Assembly: GCA_963727635.1 (NCBI GenBank)
Contig: CAVSHP010000017.1
Span: forward strand, 62,001 to 126,000
Direction of reading: 5' to 3'
DNA from: SZUA-36 sp963727635
GTDB taxonomy: Bacteria > Pseudomonadota > Gammaproteobacteria > Xanthomonadales > SZUA-36
DNA: 64,000 nucleotides
The number at the start of each line of letters is the position of its first letter. The first letter of the stretch is position 1. Shown piece after piece: positions 1-8,605 of this stretch. The translations under genes were made by a program, and so were the position numbers. The notes under the pieces were generated by a model. That model was not told where the DNA came from, ran no database searches, and worked only from the letters and a program-made list of their open reading frames with translations.

Positions 1-574
1 AGTCGCCGCTGGTGTGGCAGGTACCGCAGAATGCAGCTGCTTTTGGTGTATCCGCATCCATGGTCATGCCATTGCCGTGGCACTGTTCGCACTGAACCCC
101 GGGGGCGTCAAACGTGCCCAGTATGCCGGGCAGACCGTCCTGGTTGCCGCTCACCATGTAGTTGGTGGTGTGACACTCCGCACAATCATAGGCCAGGTTG
201 GCTTCACCAACGTGGTAATCGGTAAACTGTCCCGTGTGGTAGTTATACTGGTTGCCAGACGAGGTAATGATATAGCCATTATTATCCAGGTAGAGTGATT
301 TCGGACCGAACCCACCTATAACGTAAGAAATGTCACTCCATTTCTTCCCGGCAGGCAATGGGATGGCGCGGTTAATGGCGTCTTCGGCTTTCATCATGAT
401 GTAAGGATGGCCGGATGTTCTCCAATCGTTGTACTTCGATGCATGGCAGCTGATGCAGTACTCCGGGCCCTGATAGGCCTGGCCGAAGACGGAGACCGGG
501 ACGAGAAAGCAGGTTATACCCAGTAGCAGGCCGGCAATTCCGGCCAGATGGTCGTTATTCAAAAAAATGCTCAT
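1..574 (-). CDS. multihaem cytochrome c, truncated by window edge
   Basis: An open frame reads leftwards from an ATG at 574 and runs off the window, giving about 191 visible residues. It starts with a hydrophobic signal segment ending near VSVFG. Four haem-c sites are visible (CISCH, CAECH, CEQCH, CGTCH). The first is followed by KYNDWRTSGHPY, a spacing seen in cytochrome c554-like multihaem proteins. It is therefore periplasmic and probably carries more haems beyond the edge. It faces the small cytochrome c at 904 across a region with two CRP/FNR-type boxes, suggesting anaerobic control. Its substrate or partner cannot be told from the visible part. Confidence 0.85.
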   Translation of the reverse strand, partial: MSIFLNNDHLAGIAGLLLGITCFLVPVSVFGQAYQGPEYCISCHASKYNDWRTSGHPYIMMKAEDAINRAIPLPAGKKWSDISYVIGGFGPKSLYLDNNGYIITSSGNQYNYHTGQFTDYHVGEANLAYDCAECHTTNYMVSGNQDGLPGILGTFDAPGVQCEQCHGNGMTMDADTPKAAAFCGTCHTSGD

Positions 575-654
575 CTTGTTATTCACCTTTTTTCCCTCTA
601 ATAAATAATTGGCTCTACCCATGCGTATAGTCTTGGTAATCAGCTGTCGAGTAA

Positions 655-668
655 TTGACCCAGGTCAA
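655..668. promoter_or_regulatory. CRP/FNR/DNR-type box 1
   Basis: TTGAC-CCAG-GTCAA is a near-perfect palindrome matching the family pattern TTGAT-N4-ATCAA with one change in each half. It lies 49 bases from a second box, between divergent cytochrome genes. Which gene it controls and which regulator binds it are inferred. Confidence 0.6.
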
Positions 669-703
669 TTTACGATGGACGGGGTGAGGCGAATTGCAAT
701 TAG

Positions 704-717
704 ATGACATGGATCAA
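704..717. promoter_or_regulatory. CRP/FNR/DNR-type box 2
   Basis: ATGAC-ATGG-ATCAA keeps the TGA-N6-TCA core and a full right half-site. Its spacing from box 1 (49 bases centre to centre) would allow two dimers on one promoter region. Confidence 0.45.
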
Positions 718-903
718 TGCTTCAGGCTCTGAGCGGTGTAACTTGACATCGTGAATACGCCTCGCAGGGGGTGTATTTGCGCGAGCGCCACAATTACTAT
801 CCGGAAGACGCCGGGCGCTTTAACACAAACACGGTGAATTGTCCGGGTATTGCCGGCGGAACTGATTACAGGCCGCCCCATTTGTCAAACAGGAGTTTTA
901 CCT

Positions 904-1221
904 ATGCTAGCCAGGAAATTATTGTTTGTAGTCATGATTGTTATGCTGTCAGCCGCCGGGACTGTACAGGCTGGCGGGGATCCTGCCAGGGGTGCTGAAC
1001 TGGCAACAGACTGTGCTGATTGTCACGGTGCTGATGGAATGGGTGATGCAGATAACCCCAAAATTGCGGGACTCGACGAAGCAAAACACGTCGAACTGCT
1101 CGTAGGTTACAAATCAGGTGATATTCCTGATCCGGACGGCATGATGACCGATTACGTTGTTGATTTGAGCGATCAGGACATGGCCGATCTGGCAGCCTAC
1201 TTCGCAACACTGGGTCAATAG
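904..1221 (+). CDS. small periplasmic class I cytochrome c
   Basis: The protein is 105 residues, starting at ATG 904 because AGGAG lies just upstream; a longer reading from 850 would bury the signal peptide. A signal peptide (LLFVVMIVMLSAAGTVQA) is followed by one haem site, CADCHGADGMG, near residue 37. A distal methionine is likely near GMMTDYV, and the protein ends in an amphipathic helix (DMADLAAYFATL). Length and layout match cytochrome c4/c553-type monohaem electron carriers, so it probably shuttles electrons in the periplasm for the neighbouring multihaem proteins. It ends just before a strong bidirectional terminator. Confidence 0.88.
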   Translation: MLARKLLFVVMIVMLSAAGTVQAGGDPARGAELATDCADCHGADGMGDADNPKIAGLDEAKHVELLVGYKSGDIPDPDGMMTDYVVDLSDQDMADLAAYFATLGQ

Positions 1222-1260
1222 CTGCTCGAACAATTCAAGAAGTTTTAACGATCCAAAAAA

Positions 1261-1290
1261 GGTCCGGCATTTTTGCCGGACCTTTTTTTT
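1261..1290. terminator. bidirectional rho-independent terminator
   Basis: An 8-bp GC-rich stem (GGTCCGGC / GCCGGACC) with a 6-base loop is flanked by A6 on the left and T8 on the right. It can therefore end transcripts from both the cytochrome at 904 and the convergent tetrahaem gene at 1309. Confidence 0.92.
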
Positions 1291-1308
1291 GCGGGACTTA
1301 ATGCCGGG

Positions 1309-2409
1309 CTATTGAGCGGCGTAGTAGGTCGCCAGGGCCTCGATCATCTCATCACTGTAACTTGCACTCATCTTGTGCATCATGGAGTTGTCTCGATCCG
1401 CATCGCGATACTCTTTCATCGCCTTGACCAGGTAATCGTGGCTCTGGCCGCGCAGCGACGGAATATTCAATTTTCTTTGGCCGGATGGCGGGTTGTGGCA
1501 ACGGTCACATTTTTCCGCCATTTCCTGTCCTGAAAGTTTTTCTTCAACCGATGCCGCCATCGGTTGGGTTGCGTAGTAGGCAGCGATGTTATCGTACTGT
1601 TTATCGCTCTTGACCGGCATCTTGGTGTCACCGGTGCGTTCTTGGTTATGGTAGGCCTTGCTGGCGCGTACCAGGTAGACAGGATCCTGGGCCGCCAGGC
1701 TGGGCACGAGTGGCTGGTGGCTGACACCGCCGGCCCCGTGGCATTTGCCACAGGAAGCGGAATCCGCTTCACCGGCGACCGGGTCACCAAATGGTGGCGC
1801 CTGACGCACCGGGGGGGATTGTGCGGCAAAATACATGGCCATTTTTTCTATGTCGACATCTTCCAGGTCGGCCAGCATCTGCCCCATGTCTTTATGGCTG
1901 CGAGCGCCGCTCTGGTATTCCTGGGTCGAGGCGATCAGGTAAGCCGGTTGTTGTCCTGCCAGGTTGGGAACACCTTCGGTTGTACTGATGCCTTTTTCTC
2001 CGTGGCACTGTTCACAGACCACGGCAACCTTTGCGCCTTCCGAGTAGGACGTATCGCCGCTTGCCTGTGTAGCCGCCGGTTCAAGTGGAGTCTGACTGGC
2101 ATAGTAAGCTGCGATATTGTCGATGTCCGCCTCGCTCAATTGGTCGACCATATCCTGCAGTGCTGCATGCATGCGTCCGCCGTCACGGTAGGCGTGCAGG
2201 GCATCGATCAGGTACTGCGCAGGCTGTGCGGTCAGGTTGGGAATTTCGGCAGTGGCGCCACGCCCGTTCATACCATGACAGGCCGAACACTGTTTTTCGG
2301 CAATCGCTTTACCGGCGGCCAGGTCAACAATGGGTGCGGTGGGTTCGGGTTCTTTGGAACAGGCAACCAGCAGGGTGAAAAATAAAATACCAAACATAAA
2401 GTTTTTCAT
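1309..2409 (-). CDS. tetrahaem cytochrome c lipoprotein (four c553-like domains)
   Basis: The 366-residue protein has a lipoprotein signal (FFTLLVAC) with the lipid cysteine near residue 17. Four tandem cytochrome c domains follow, with sites CSACH, CEQCH, CGKCH and CDRCH spaced about 85-90 residues apart. Each is followed by PNL/PSL and a YLI/YLV helix and ends in an xxAAYYA-type helix, the repeat signature of cytochrome c4/c553 domains. It is probably anchored to a membrane facing the periplasm and works as a four-haem electron wire. It lies downstream of the c/b fusion gene on the same strand, so it may accept quinol electrons from it. This is inference from order. Confidence 0.88.
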   Translation of the reverse strand: MKNFMFGILFFTLLVACSKEPEPTAPIVDLAAGKAIAEKQCSACHGMNGRGATAEIPNLTAQPAQYLIDALHAYRDGGRMHAALQDMVDQLSEADIDNIAAYYASQTPLEPAATQASGDTSYSEGAKVAVVCEQCHGEKGISTTEGVPNLAGQQPAYLIASTQEYQSGARSHKDMGQMLADLEDVDIEKMAMYFAAQSPPVRQAPPFGDPVAGEADSASCGKCHGAGGVSHQPLVPSLAAQDPVYLVRASKAYHNQERTGDTKMPVKSDKQYDNIAAYYATQPMAASVEEKLSGQEMAEKCDRCHNPPSGQRKLNIPSLRGQSHDYLVKAMKEYRDADRDNSMMHKMSASYSDEMIEALATYYAAQ

Positions 2410-2451
2410 ACGACCTCTTTAACGGGTATCCCGTCAACTGGTTACGAATCT

Positions 2452-2476
2452 GCGGGCGGCGTCAGCCACCGCCCGC
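2452..2476. terminator. GC-rich hairpin between two cytochrome genes
   Basis: GCGGGCGG pairs with CCGCCCGC across a 9-base loop. It sits between the c/b fusion and the tetrahaem lipoprotein. There is no clear T-run in the direction of transcription, so it may be a transcript-stabilising or processing hairpin rather than a full terminator. Confidence 0.4.
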
Positions 2477-2530
2477 AATGTCTTTAATTATTATACCGTT
2501 ATTGCTACGCGTAGTTCACATCCTCCAGGT

Positions 2531-4518
2531 CTAAATACCCAGGAAACCGAGCAACACCAGCGTCAGCAGCGTCAATCCGATAATGATCAGCACGGTGCCC
2601 AGGATACTGGAGCCCAGCGCCATCGGTTCGGACGGTGCATCCACCAGGTATTTCTCAAGCTCACCACTTGCCACCAGGCGGTCATATTCGCGCCGGTGTT
2701 CGTGCCTGTAATGCTCCAGTGGAACCTTGCCGGTAAACATGGTGGTATCCAGCGGGAATTTGTCCGGCCGGAAGTGGTTGTTGAAGAAATGCACCGTGAA
2801 CAGGAAGACCACGGCCAGGATCGCTTCTTCACCATGCACGATGGCAGCCACGTTGAATACCCAACCGGGCAGGTAGGTAGCTGTCACGGTCGGGAACCAC
2901 ATCATCAGACCACTGACGCCGATGATCGTCATACCCCAGAACGGTGCCCAGTAGTCGAATTTCTCCCAGTAAGATAAAGTGTTCCAGAACCGGGCGTGGC
3001 CCGAGTCCGAAGAACCAGCGGAACATGGCGATTGCATCGCCCAGGTCATGCCAGTTGGGAACCAGTGAATTGGGTCCGAACCATTCGAATGTCCTCCAGT
3101 TTCTGCCAATGTGTATCGCGAAATAAATGAGGTGTATGAAAAACACACCCATAAACCCAATCGCGCCGGCACGGTGGAGGATACCCGCAGTCTCCGGCCC
3201 GCCCAGCAGGTTCATGACATAGGGCGCCCATGCGCTGCCCGAGAACAGCACCGTCAGTCCCGTCAGGGCCAGCGTCATGATGGAAAGCGCGCCGATCAGG
3301 TGAGCCAGTCGCCACCACTTCGTAAAGCGATCTGAAATGCGTCTTGCCCTCCGGCATATCCATGTCTTCCACGCGCACATGCGGCCGGTCCTTGCCCAAT
3401 TTCCTGTCCTTGTACTCGCGGTAGAACCACAGGGCCGAGTGTAACCAGAAGAAGGCAAAAGTGCCGAGCAGCAGGCCGATCATGCCTTTCTTCGCGATCC
3501 ACATCATCGGGTACGCTTTAAAGTCATGCGTATTGCCATGTGGCTGGAAAGTGACATAACCCTGGGTTGCGTTTTTATGGCAGGCCTGGCAGGTCTTCAG
3601 ACGGTTGCCGCTACTTACCTTGGATTCCGGGTTATCCACGCGCTTGATTCCATGGGAGCCGTGGCAGTCGTAGCACTTGGCAGTTTCCCCGTAACCCAGC
3701 TGGGTGATTTTGCCATGGTAGGTTTCCATGTACGTTTCCAGCTGTTCCTTGTGGCAATTGCCGCATTGTGCGGTGATCGCAACTCTTCCTGACGCATCAT
3801 TTGGAACTTCGATATTGTGAGCCGTGTGACAGTCGCTGCAGACCGCTGCCTTGGTGTTGCCACTGCTGGTCTCCTGGCCGTGCACCGAAGTCAGATAGAT
3901 TTTCAGTTCCTTGGTGTGGCATTTACCGCAGATAGACGGGATTTTCAGCTTGTTTTCCGTGCGGTTGAATGTATCGATCGGGGTGATGTAATGGGCATCG
4001 TGACAGTTATAACAGGTCGCGTTGGTGCGTGACTGGTCCTCGATACTGGGTCGTGCGTGGATGGAACCCATGTAGCTCTCGATCTGCTTGACCACGACGC
4101 CCAGGCGGGCGTGTTCAGCGGTTTCCTTGCCTTCCTTGGTTTCCGCGTAGAGATCCTCGTGACATTTGATGCATCCGACTTTGCGCTCGACGCCCTTTCT
4201 ATGCGGAATCTTGACGATGTCCTTGTGGCAGTTCACGCAATCGCGGTTGCCGTGCACGCTTTCCTTGAATCTTTCCGCATCCACATGCAGCAAGCGTTCT
4301 TCTCCACTTTCTGTCGGTCGCGAAAAACCTTCCCTGCCGTGACACTTGAGGCATCTGTCATTCGCCAGCTTTGGATTTTCTGGTTCGGCATATGCCGGAC
4401 CGCTAAGCGGAACCTGCATGGTCGTCACAAGGATGACGGCTACAAACAGGGCTTTCAGACGTAGGAGCAGACCGGAATTTAAAATTAAAGTGGAGAGGGC
4501 TTCATTAAAACGCGCCAT
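2531..4518 (-). CDS. nonahaem cytochrome c / cytochrome b561-type fusion (two apparent frameshifts)
   Basis: Joining three frames gives one membrane protein of about 660 residues. A signal peptide (ending GPAYA) leads a periplasmic domain with nine haem-c sites: CLKCH, CVNCH, CIKCH, CYNCH, CGKCH, CSDCH, CGNCH, CYDCH and CQACH. A transmembrane helix (MIGLLLGTFAFFWLHSALW) is followed by a cytochrome b domain starting RFTKWWRLAHLIGALS, with helices and histidines to LLGFLGI. The frame breaks are near 3333 (before RFTKWW) and near 2975 (before SYWEKFDYW). Conserved sequence continues across both, so they look like single-base errors. The protein should oxidise membrane quinol at the b domain and pass electrons to the c haems, or the reverse. 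The split pair at 6158 and 7644 has the same logic. A CRP/FNR-type box lies upstream at 4654. Confidence 0.82.
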
Positions 4519-4653
4519 TGGAAATAGATCCTTATTATTTGTTTACACATAGGTTTCATTTCAAACTGCAACAAATGCAGCGAGCTCATATTAACAAGAC
4601 TTGAGCAATATCAATAACAAGCCGCAATATAGGGTAGCTTGCCAATCTCAATA

Positions 4654-4667
4654 ATGACCTAGATCAT
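4654..4667. promoter_or_regulatory. CRP/FNR/DNR-type box upstream of c/b fusion
   Basis: ATGAC-CTAG-ATCAT keeps the TGA-N6-TCA core. Its centre is about 140 bases upstream of the leftward start codon at 4518. Confidence 0.45.
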
Positions 4668-4810
4668 GATTGCTGTATATAGGTTTGGAGCCTTAAATTA
4701 ATATTACTGTACACAGATTATATACATTCGTAATGACAGGCTAACTATATGTAATACAAAGAAAGTATGATCACAATGCGATGTTGCAGTATAAAAAAAA
4801 TGTACTTCAG

Positions 4811-4848
4811 AGCCAATCCCGGATTGATATCGGTTCTCAGAATTGGCT
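4811..4848. promoter_or_regulatory. inverted repeat, possible upstream activator region
   Basis: AGCCAAT at 4811-4817 is repeated inverted as ATTGGCT at 4842-4848, followed by TTT. It lies about 90-130 bases before the expected start of transcription, where NtrC-type activators commonly bind. It could instead be a weak terminator-like hairpin. Confidence 0.3.
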
Positions 4849-4913
4849 TTTCTAAAAATATAACCCTCTGAAATTTAAACACTAAATAAATTTCTTTCTG
4901 GTTTCGGTTAAAT

Positions 4914-4929
4914 TGGCGCGATTGTTGCA
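4914..4929 (+). promoter_or_regulatory. sigma-54 (-24/-12) promoter
   Basis: TGGCGCGATTGTTGCA fits the consensus TGGCAC-N5-TTGC with a single mismatch. GG at 4915-4916 and GC at 4927-4928 have the required 10-base spacing. Transcription would start near 4940, ahead of the response regulator at 4967. An NtrC-type sigma-54 activator is encoded nearby at 8606-10031. Confidence 0.82.
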
Positions 4930-4966
4930 TCTACATAGGGTGAAACAACCACAGAGAGGTGATCCC

Positions 4967-5416
4967 ATGAATGATAAAGCCAACATCCTCATCGTAGACG
5001 ATGAAGAGGTGGTTCGCCTCAGCCACTTGAGGAGTCTGCAAAGTGCTGATTGCAACGCCCGGGCCGCTGAAGATGGCAGGCAAGCGATACAGGTAATGGA
5101 ACAGAATCCATTTGATGTCGTCCTGCTTGATCTGCGTATGCCGGGTCTGGACGGCATGGATGTATTGAAGACCATCAAACAGCGCTGGCCCAATAGCGAG
5201 GTGGTGGTCATCACCGGATACCCGTGTATAGAGTCGGCAAAAGAGGCCCTGAGACTGGGCGCATTCGATTACCTGACCAAACCACTGGGTCCGGCTGAAA
5301 TCATCAAGGCGGCAAACGGCGCCATGAACCAGAAGCGTTGGGCACTGCACAGCGACCGGAATGACAGGCAGTCAAGCGACGCATCCGTACCCAAACACGA
5401 ATTAACTATCCATTGA
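4967..5416 (+). CDS. single-domain response regulator
   Basis: The protein is 149 residues from ATG 4967, chosen for the GAGAGGTGAT site upstream. It is a CheY-like receiver: acidic pair DD at 11-12, phospho-acceptor Asp55 (VVLLDLRMPG), the switch threonine in VVVITGY, and lysine in DYLTKPLG. After the receiver only a short polar tail (about 30 residues) remains and there is no DNA-binding or enzymatic output domain. It is the first gene after the sigma-54 promoter, 16 bases ahead of a second receiver protein. It probably acts by protein contact or as a phosphate sink in a relay. Its cognate kinase may be the haem-c sensor kinase at 10028-11650. Confidence 0.88.
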   Translation: MNDKANILIVDDEEVVRLSHLRSLQSADCNARAAEDGRQAIQVMEQNPFDVVLLDLRMPGLDGMDVLKTIKQRWPNSEVVVITGYPCIESAKEALRLGAFDYLTKPLGPAEIIKAANGAMNQKRWALHSDRNDRQSSDASVPKHELTIH

Positions 5417-5432
5417 TTGAGACAAGGAGCAA

Positions 5433-6059
5433 ATGATGAACACAAAACTACAGGTACTGGTCATTGACGATGATGCAGTTGTTGGTCGCAGCTTCGACCG
5501 GGTGCTTTCCGAAAAAGGTTACCAGGTCAGCACAGCGCTGAACGGAGAGCAGGCATTGGAAACCATGGAAAACAGGGATTTTGACGTTGTTTTCACCGAT
5601 ATCAAAATGCCGGGTATGGACGGCCTCGAAGTGACCGAACGTATCAAGGCCCGGTGCCCGTGGACTCCCGTGGTTGTGATCACCGGTTACGGCACACAAG
5701 CCAACGAAGTCAGAGCCTCCGTGCTGGGTGCCAACGGCTTCGTACGTAAGCCGCTTACCCCGGAGATGATCGAAAGTGTTACCCTTAAGGCATTGAATGA
5801 CGCCGGTCAAGAAAAGGCAGACCAGGCCGAGCTCTCCCCGAAGGCGGTAGAGAGCGTCGAAACCGCGGCCGCGACCAAGGTTGAAGTAGCAAATAAGGCT
5901 GCGCCTAAGTCCGCCAGCCGGGCCCTGAAGGACATTGGCTTGTTTTTCGCCTCACCTTTCATTGCCCTTGGTTATGTAATTGCCTTACCATTCGTAGGTT
6001 TTTACATGTTCGCGAAACTGGGTCTCGAGGCCTATGCAAAAAAGCAAGCGAGCAAGTAA
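5433..6059 (+). CDS. response regulator with C-terminal membrane segment
   Basis: ATG 5433 or 5436 follows AAGGAGC; the product is about 208 residues. Residues 1-125 are a receiver domain with phospho-acceptor Asp56 (VVFTDIKMPGMDG), a threonine in VVVITGYG and a lysine in RKPLTP. A variable acidic and alanine-rich linker (about 126-165) follows. Then comes a hydrophobic stretch, GLFFASPFIALGYVIALPF and following (about 169-195), ending in a positively charged tail (AKKQASK). This looks like one or two membrane-inserting helices with the receiver left in the cytoplasm. Membrane-tethered receivers without an output domain are unusual. It sits directly before the nonahaem cytochrome and may gate or localise that membrane complex. 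Confidence 0.82.
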   Translation: MMNTKLQVLVIDDDAVVGRSFDRVLSEKGYQVSTALNGEQALETMENRDFDVVFTDIKMPGMDGLEVTERIKARCPWTPVVVITGYGTQANEVRASVLGANGFVRKPLTPEMIESVTLKALNDAGQEKADQAELSPKAVESVETAAATKVEVANKAAPKSASRALKDIGLFFASPFIALGYVIALPFVGFYMFAKLGLEAYAKKQASK

Positions 6060-6098
6060 AAGCAAAAGAGCTAATAAAATAAAGAGTTTTTGAGAAAT

Positions 6099-6123
6099 GC
6101 CGGGACCTGTAACAGGTCCCGGC
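6099..6123 (+). other. intergenic hairpin within cytochrome operon
   Basis: GCCGGGACCTG pairs perfectly with CAGGTCCCGGC across three bases. There is no following T-run, so partial termination or mRNA stabilisation between the receiver and the cytochrome gene is more likely than full termination. Confidence 0.55.
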
Positions 6124-6157
6124 CAGTATTGAAACGGCCCACAAGAGGAGATTCAAG

Positions 6158-7644
6158 ATGTTGGTCCGGAAATTCACGGGTAATACACGTGCTGTATTAC
6201 CTGGCTTCATAATTTTGCTCACCTTCTGCATGGTTTTCAGCGGTGCTCTATACGCATCGCAGGCAGAGGAGTCACCTCAAACAGCAAAAGCAGTCGTCAC
6301 TGATGAACCCGTTGCCGAGGAACCCGCTGCCGAGGCGCAGGAAGCCGACACAGGCGTGGCGGAGACAGTGCCCGGCACGGCTGACAATGCCGTTGTCAAG
6401 GACCCTGCCACGCTGCGGATTGAGAAAATTCAGAGTGGTAATGAGAAATGCCTCAAATGCCACAAACGGGAAAAGACCAAGCTGCTGGAAGACGGCACGG
6501 ACATGTCCCTGCAAATACCGAGAGAGCCTTACCTCGCCTCAGCGCACGGCGTCATCAGCTGTGTCAGTTGCCATAGCGCAATTGGTAAAATCAAGCACCC
6601 ATCGAAAAGTACCAACATCTCCATCCCCAGTGAAAGGGATTTTACGCTTGAGATGAATGAAAGCTGCCGCAAGTGTCACCGGCAGAAATACACCCTGTAC
6701 AAGGGTAGCGTGCATGCCGCGCTCGTCGCGCAGGGTAATACCAAGGCGCCGGTATGCAGCAGTTGCCATAACCCGCACGCACCGGCATCCATGACCGACT
6801 ACAAACCGGAATCGGTTCCCTGCAGGAAATGCCATGAGAATATCTACGAGGCTTACGCCGCCAGCGTTCACGGGCAGGCAAGGATTCACGGCAATACCAT
6901 CCGTGACAGCCATATCCAGGCGCCGATCTGTTCCGATTGCCATCATTCCCATCAGGTGACGGCGCTGGCCATTGGCGACGTCCTGAGAACCACCTGTATC
7001 AATTGTCACGAAAACGTGACGCTATTGCACAGCCAGTGGTTGCCCAACGCCGGAACGCATCTGGATATCGTTTCCTGCGCGGTCTGCCATGCACCTTTCG
7101 CCAAACGCAAGTTTGACCTTCATCTGTATGACAATACCGCCGGGGTCCCGCTGGCCATGAAGGAAGGCGATGTGCCCATCCAGGAACAACTGCGGGCCAT
7201 TGCGGATGAAGGCGGCAATGGTGATCCGCTGGAAATATGGAAAGAGAGGAGCGGTCTGGGCAAAGATGGCAGGCCGTCGATATTTCCCTGCGCAGTCGCA
7301 TGGAGGTCATGTCCGGGGTCGCGGCGCACCAGATTGCCAGCAAGAGTTTTGCGGTCAGGACATGTGAAAGTTGCCATGAACCGGGCTGGAGGCAAAAACA
7401 GAATATAACGGTTTCCATTACCACGCCTGACGGCATGAGACAAAGTTTTGAAGCCAACAGGGAGGTATTGAGCTCGGTGAAGGCGGTTGATTCCATCAGT
7501 GATTTCTACGCGCTGGGAGGCAACCCGAACAAACTGCTGGATATCCTGTTATTGCTGTCACTGGCGGCCGGTATTGCTGTGCCTGTCGGGCATTTTACCC
7601 TCGGTAAAATGATCAAAGAATATATGGAAAGAGGAAATAAGTGA
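6158..7644 (+). CDS. membrane-anchored nonahaem cytochrome c (one apparent frameshift)
   Basis: ATG 6158 follows AGAGGAG. The N-terminal signal or anchor (VLPGFIILLTFCMVFSGALYA) leads an Ala/Glu-rich linker, then eight haem sites: CLKCH, CVSCH, CRKCH, CSSCH, CRKCH, CSDCH, CINCH and CAVCH. The frame shifts near 7270 and continues with SLRSRMEVMSG, a ninth site CESCH, and a C-terminal helix (LLDILLLLSLAAGIAVPVG). The full product is about 495 residues. It is a periplasmic multihaem protein held by a transmembrane segment. Its stop overlaps the start of the cytochrome b gene (TGATG), so the two are translationally coupled and probably form one quinol-linked complex. Confidence 0.85.
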
Positions 7645-8315
7645 TGTCAACCATTCCATCAGAACCAAACAATCCTGAAGCCTGGATAAAGACCAAGGAC
7701 AGCGATTTATACATTAATCCGCTGCCGGTACGAATCTGGCACTGGCTGAACGCACTGGGTTTCATCGCGCTGATCCTGACCGGCACCCACATCAGGTATG
7801 CGGACCGTTTAAACTTCATGTCCTTTGAAACGGCGGTCAAGACCCACAACTGGGTCGCGTTCGCGGTCATCGCCAACTATTTTGTCTGGCTGGGTTTCTA
7901 CATTTTTTCCGACCGGATCACCAACTACCATCCCGAACTCAATGTAAGGAAGTTTTTTGACAAGGCTTTCAAACAGATCATGTACTACAGCTACGGGATC
8001 TTCAGGGGTGAGAAGAGCCCGCACAAGGTTGTGCCCTATGACAAGTTCAACCCGATGCAAAGCATCACCTACCAGATCATCATGTTGCTGGTGGTGCCCA
8101 TGCAGTTCGCGACGGGTCTGATGATGTGGGATGTCAAACGCTTTGAAGGCGTGATCGAGATGCTGGGCGGATTGGAAGTCATCAATACGGTCCACGTCCT
8201 GATTTATATCTTCTTCGTGTCCTTCACCATGATCCACGCCTACATGGGTGCGCTTGGCCATACACCGGTAACCCACTTCAGGGAGATGTTCACGGGTTAC
8301 GAAGAAGAACACTGA
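7644..8315 (+). CDS. cytochrome b561-family membrane subunit
   Basis: The protein is 223 residues with about four transmembrane helices. Conserved histidines lie in VRIWHWLNALGFIALILTG near residue 30, in TGTHIRY, in KTHNWVAFAVIANY and in the C-terminal helix (NTVHVLIYIFF, MIHAYMGALGHTP). These are typical b-haem ligands of thiosulfate-reductase/hydrogenase-type cytochrome b. It should exchange electrons between the quinone pool and the nonahaem cytochrome encoded just upstream. It resembles the cytochrome b part of the gene at 25158-27698, including YYSYGIF versus YYSQGIF and the GHTP/GHSP ending. It is the last gene before a strong terminator. Confidence 0.87.
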   Translation: MSTIPSEPNNPEAWIKTKDSDLYINPLPVRIWHWLNALGFIALILTGTHIRYADRLNFMSFETAVKTHNWVAFAVIANYFVWLGFYIFSDRITNYHPELNVRKFFDKAFKQIMYYSYGIFRGEKSPHKVVPYDKFNPMQSITYQIIMLLVVPMQFATGLMMWDVKRFEGVIEMLGGLEVINTVHVLIYIFFVSFTMIHAYMGALGHTPVTHFREMFTGYEEEH

Positions 8316-8364
8316 AGTCACACAAGACTTTTAAGCTGACCGGCATCGCCGCTCAGCCAACTCA

Positions 8365-8395
8365 AGGCCCCGTACTCCTCTTCGGGGCCTTTTTT
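8365..8395 (+). terminator. rho-independent terminator
   Basis: AGGCCCCG and CGGGGCCT form an 8-bp stem with a 10-base loop, followed by T5. It ends the operon 4967-8315. Confidence 0.9.
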
Positions 8396-8403
8396 ATATT
8401 CGT

Positions 8404-8431
8404 GATTATGTTCAGGAGATTATGTTCAGGA
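8404..8431. repeat. two tandem copies of a 14-bp unit
   Basis: GATTATGTTCAGGA occurs twice back to back in the gap between convergent operons. No function is visible. The rest of this gap (8432-8605) shows no gene or clear terminator for the leftward operon. Confidence 0.7.
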
Positions 8432-8605
8432 TGAACGGTACACCGCACTGGCTAAGCGGTTGCTCACACAGGAGTGGCGTTCCTTGGGCGCAGGGAAGCG
8501 TTGATGCAGGTGTGGTAGAGCTACACGCAGGAGCAGTTGCCAGGAGCTATATGCCTCTCAGCCTGGCACTGCATACTGGTATCTAAAAACAATCCAAGGC
8601 CAAAA

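Larger units (their letters stand above)
575..903. other. divergent intergenic region, no gene seen
   Basis: This 329-base gap separates the leftward cytochrome at 574 from the rightward cytochrome at 904. It holds two TGA-N6-TCA palindromes (655-668 and 704-717) and a poor sigma-54-like match at 610-624. I found no coding frame with a plausible start and ribosome binding site, and no RNA gene. Confidence 0.6.
4519..4966. other. AT-rich divergent control region
   Basis: This 448-base gap lies between the leftward c/b fusion and the rightward sigma-54-driven operon. I see a CRP/FNR-type box near the leftward gene, an inverted repeat at 4811-4848, and the sigma-54 promoter at 4914-4929. No convincing gene is present; short frames lack ribosome binding sites. 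Confidence 0.6.

Noticed and set aside
610..624. Sigma-54-like promoter before the cytochrome at 904
   Set aside because: Spacing of GG and GC is right but both boxes are poor (TGGCTC, ATGC) and it lies about 280 bases from the gene; likely chance.
1564..2385. Long rightward frame opposite the tetrahaem lipoprotein gene
   Set aside because: It is the shadow of a clear cytochrome gene with four haem sites and has no recognisable domain.
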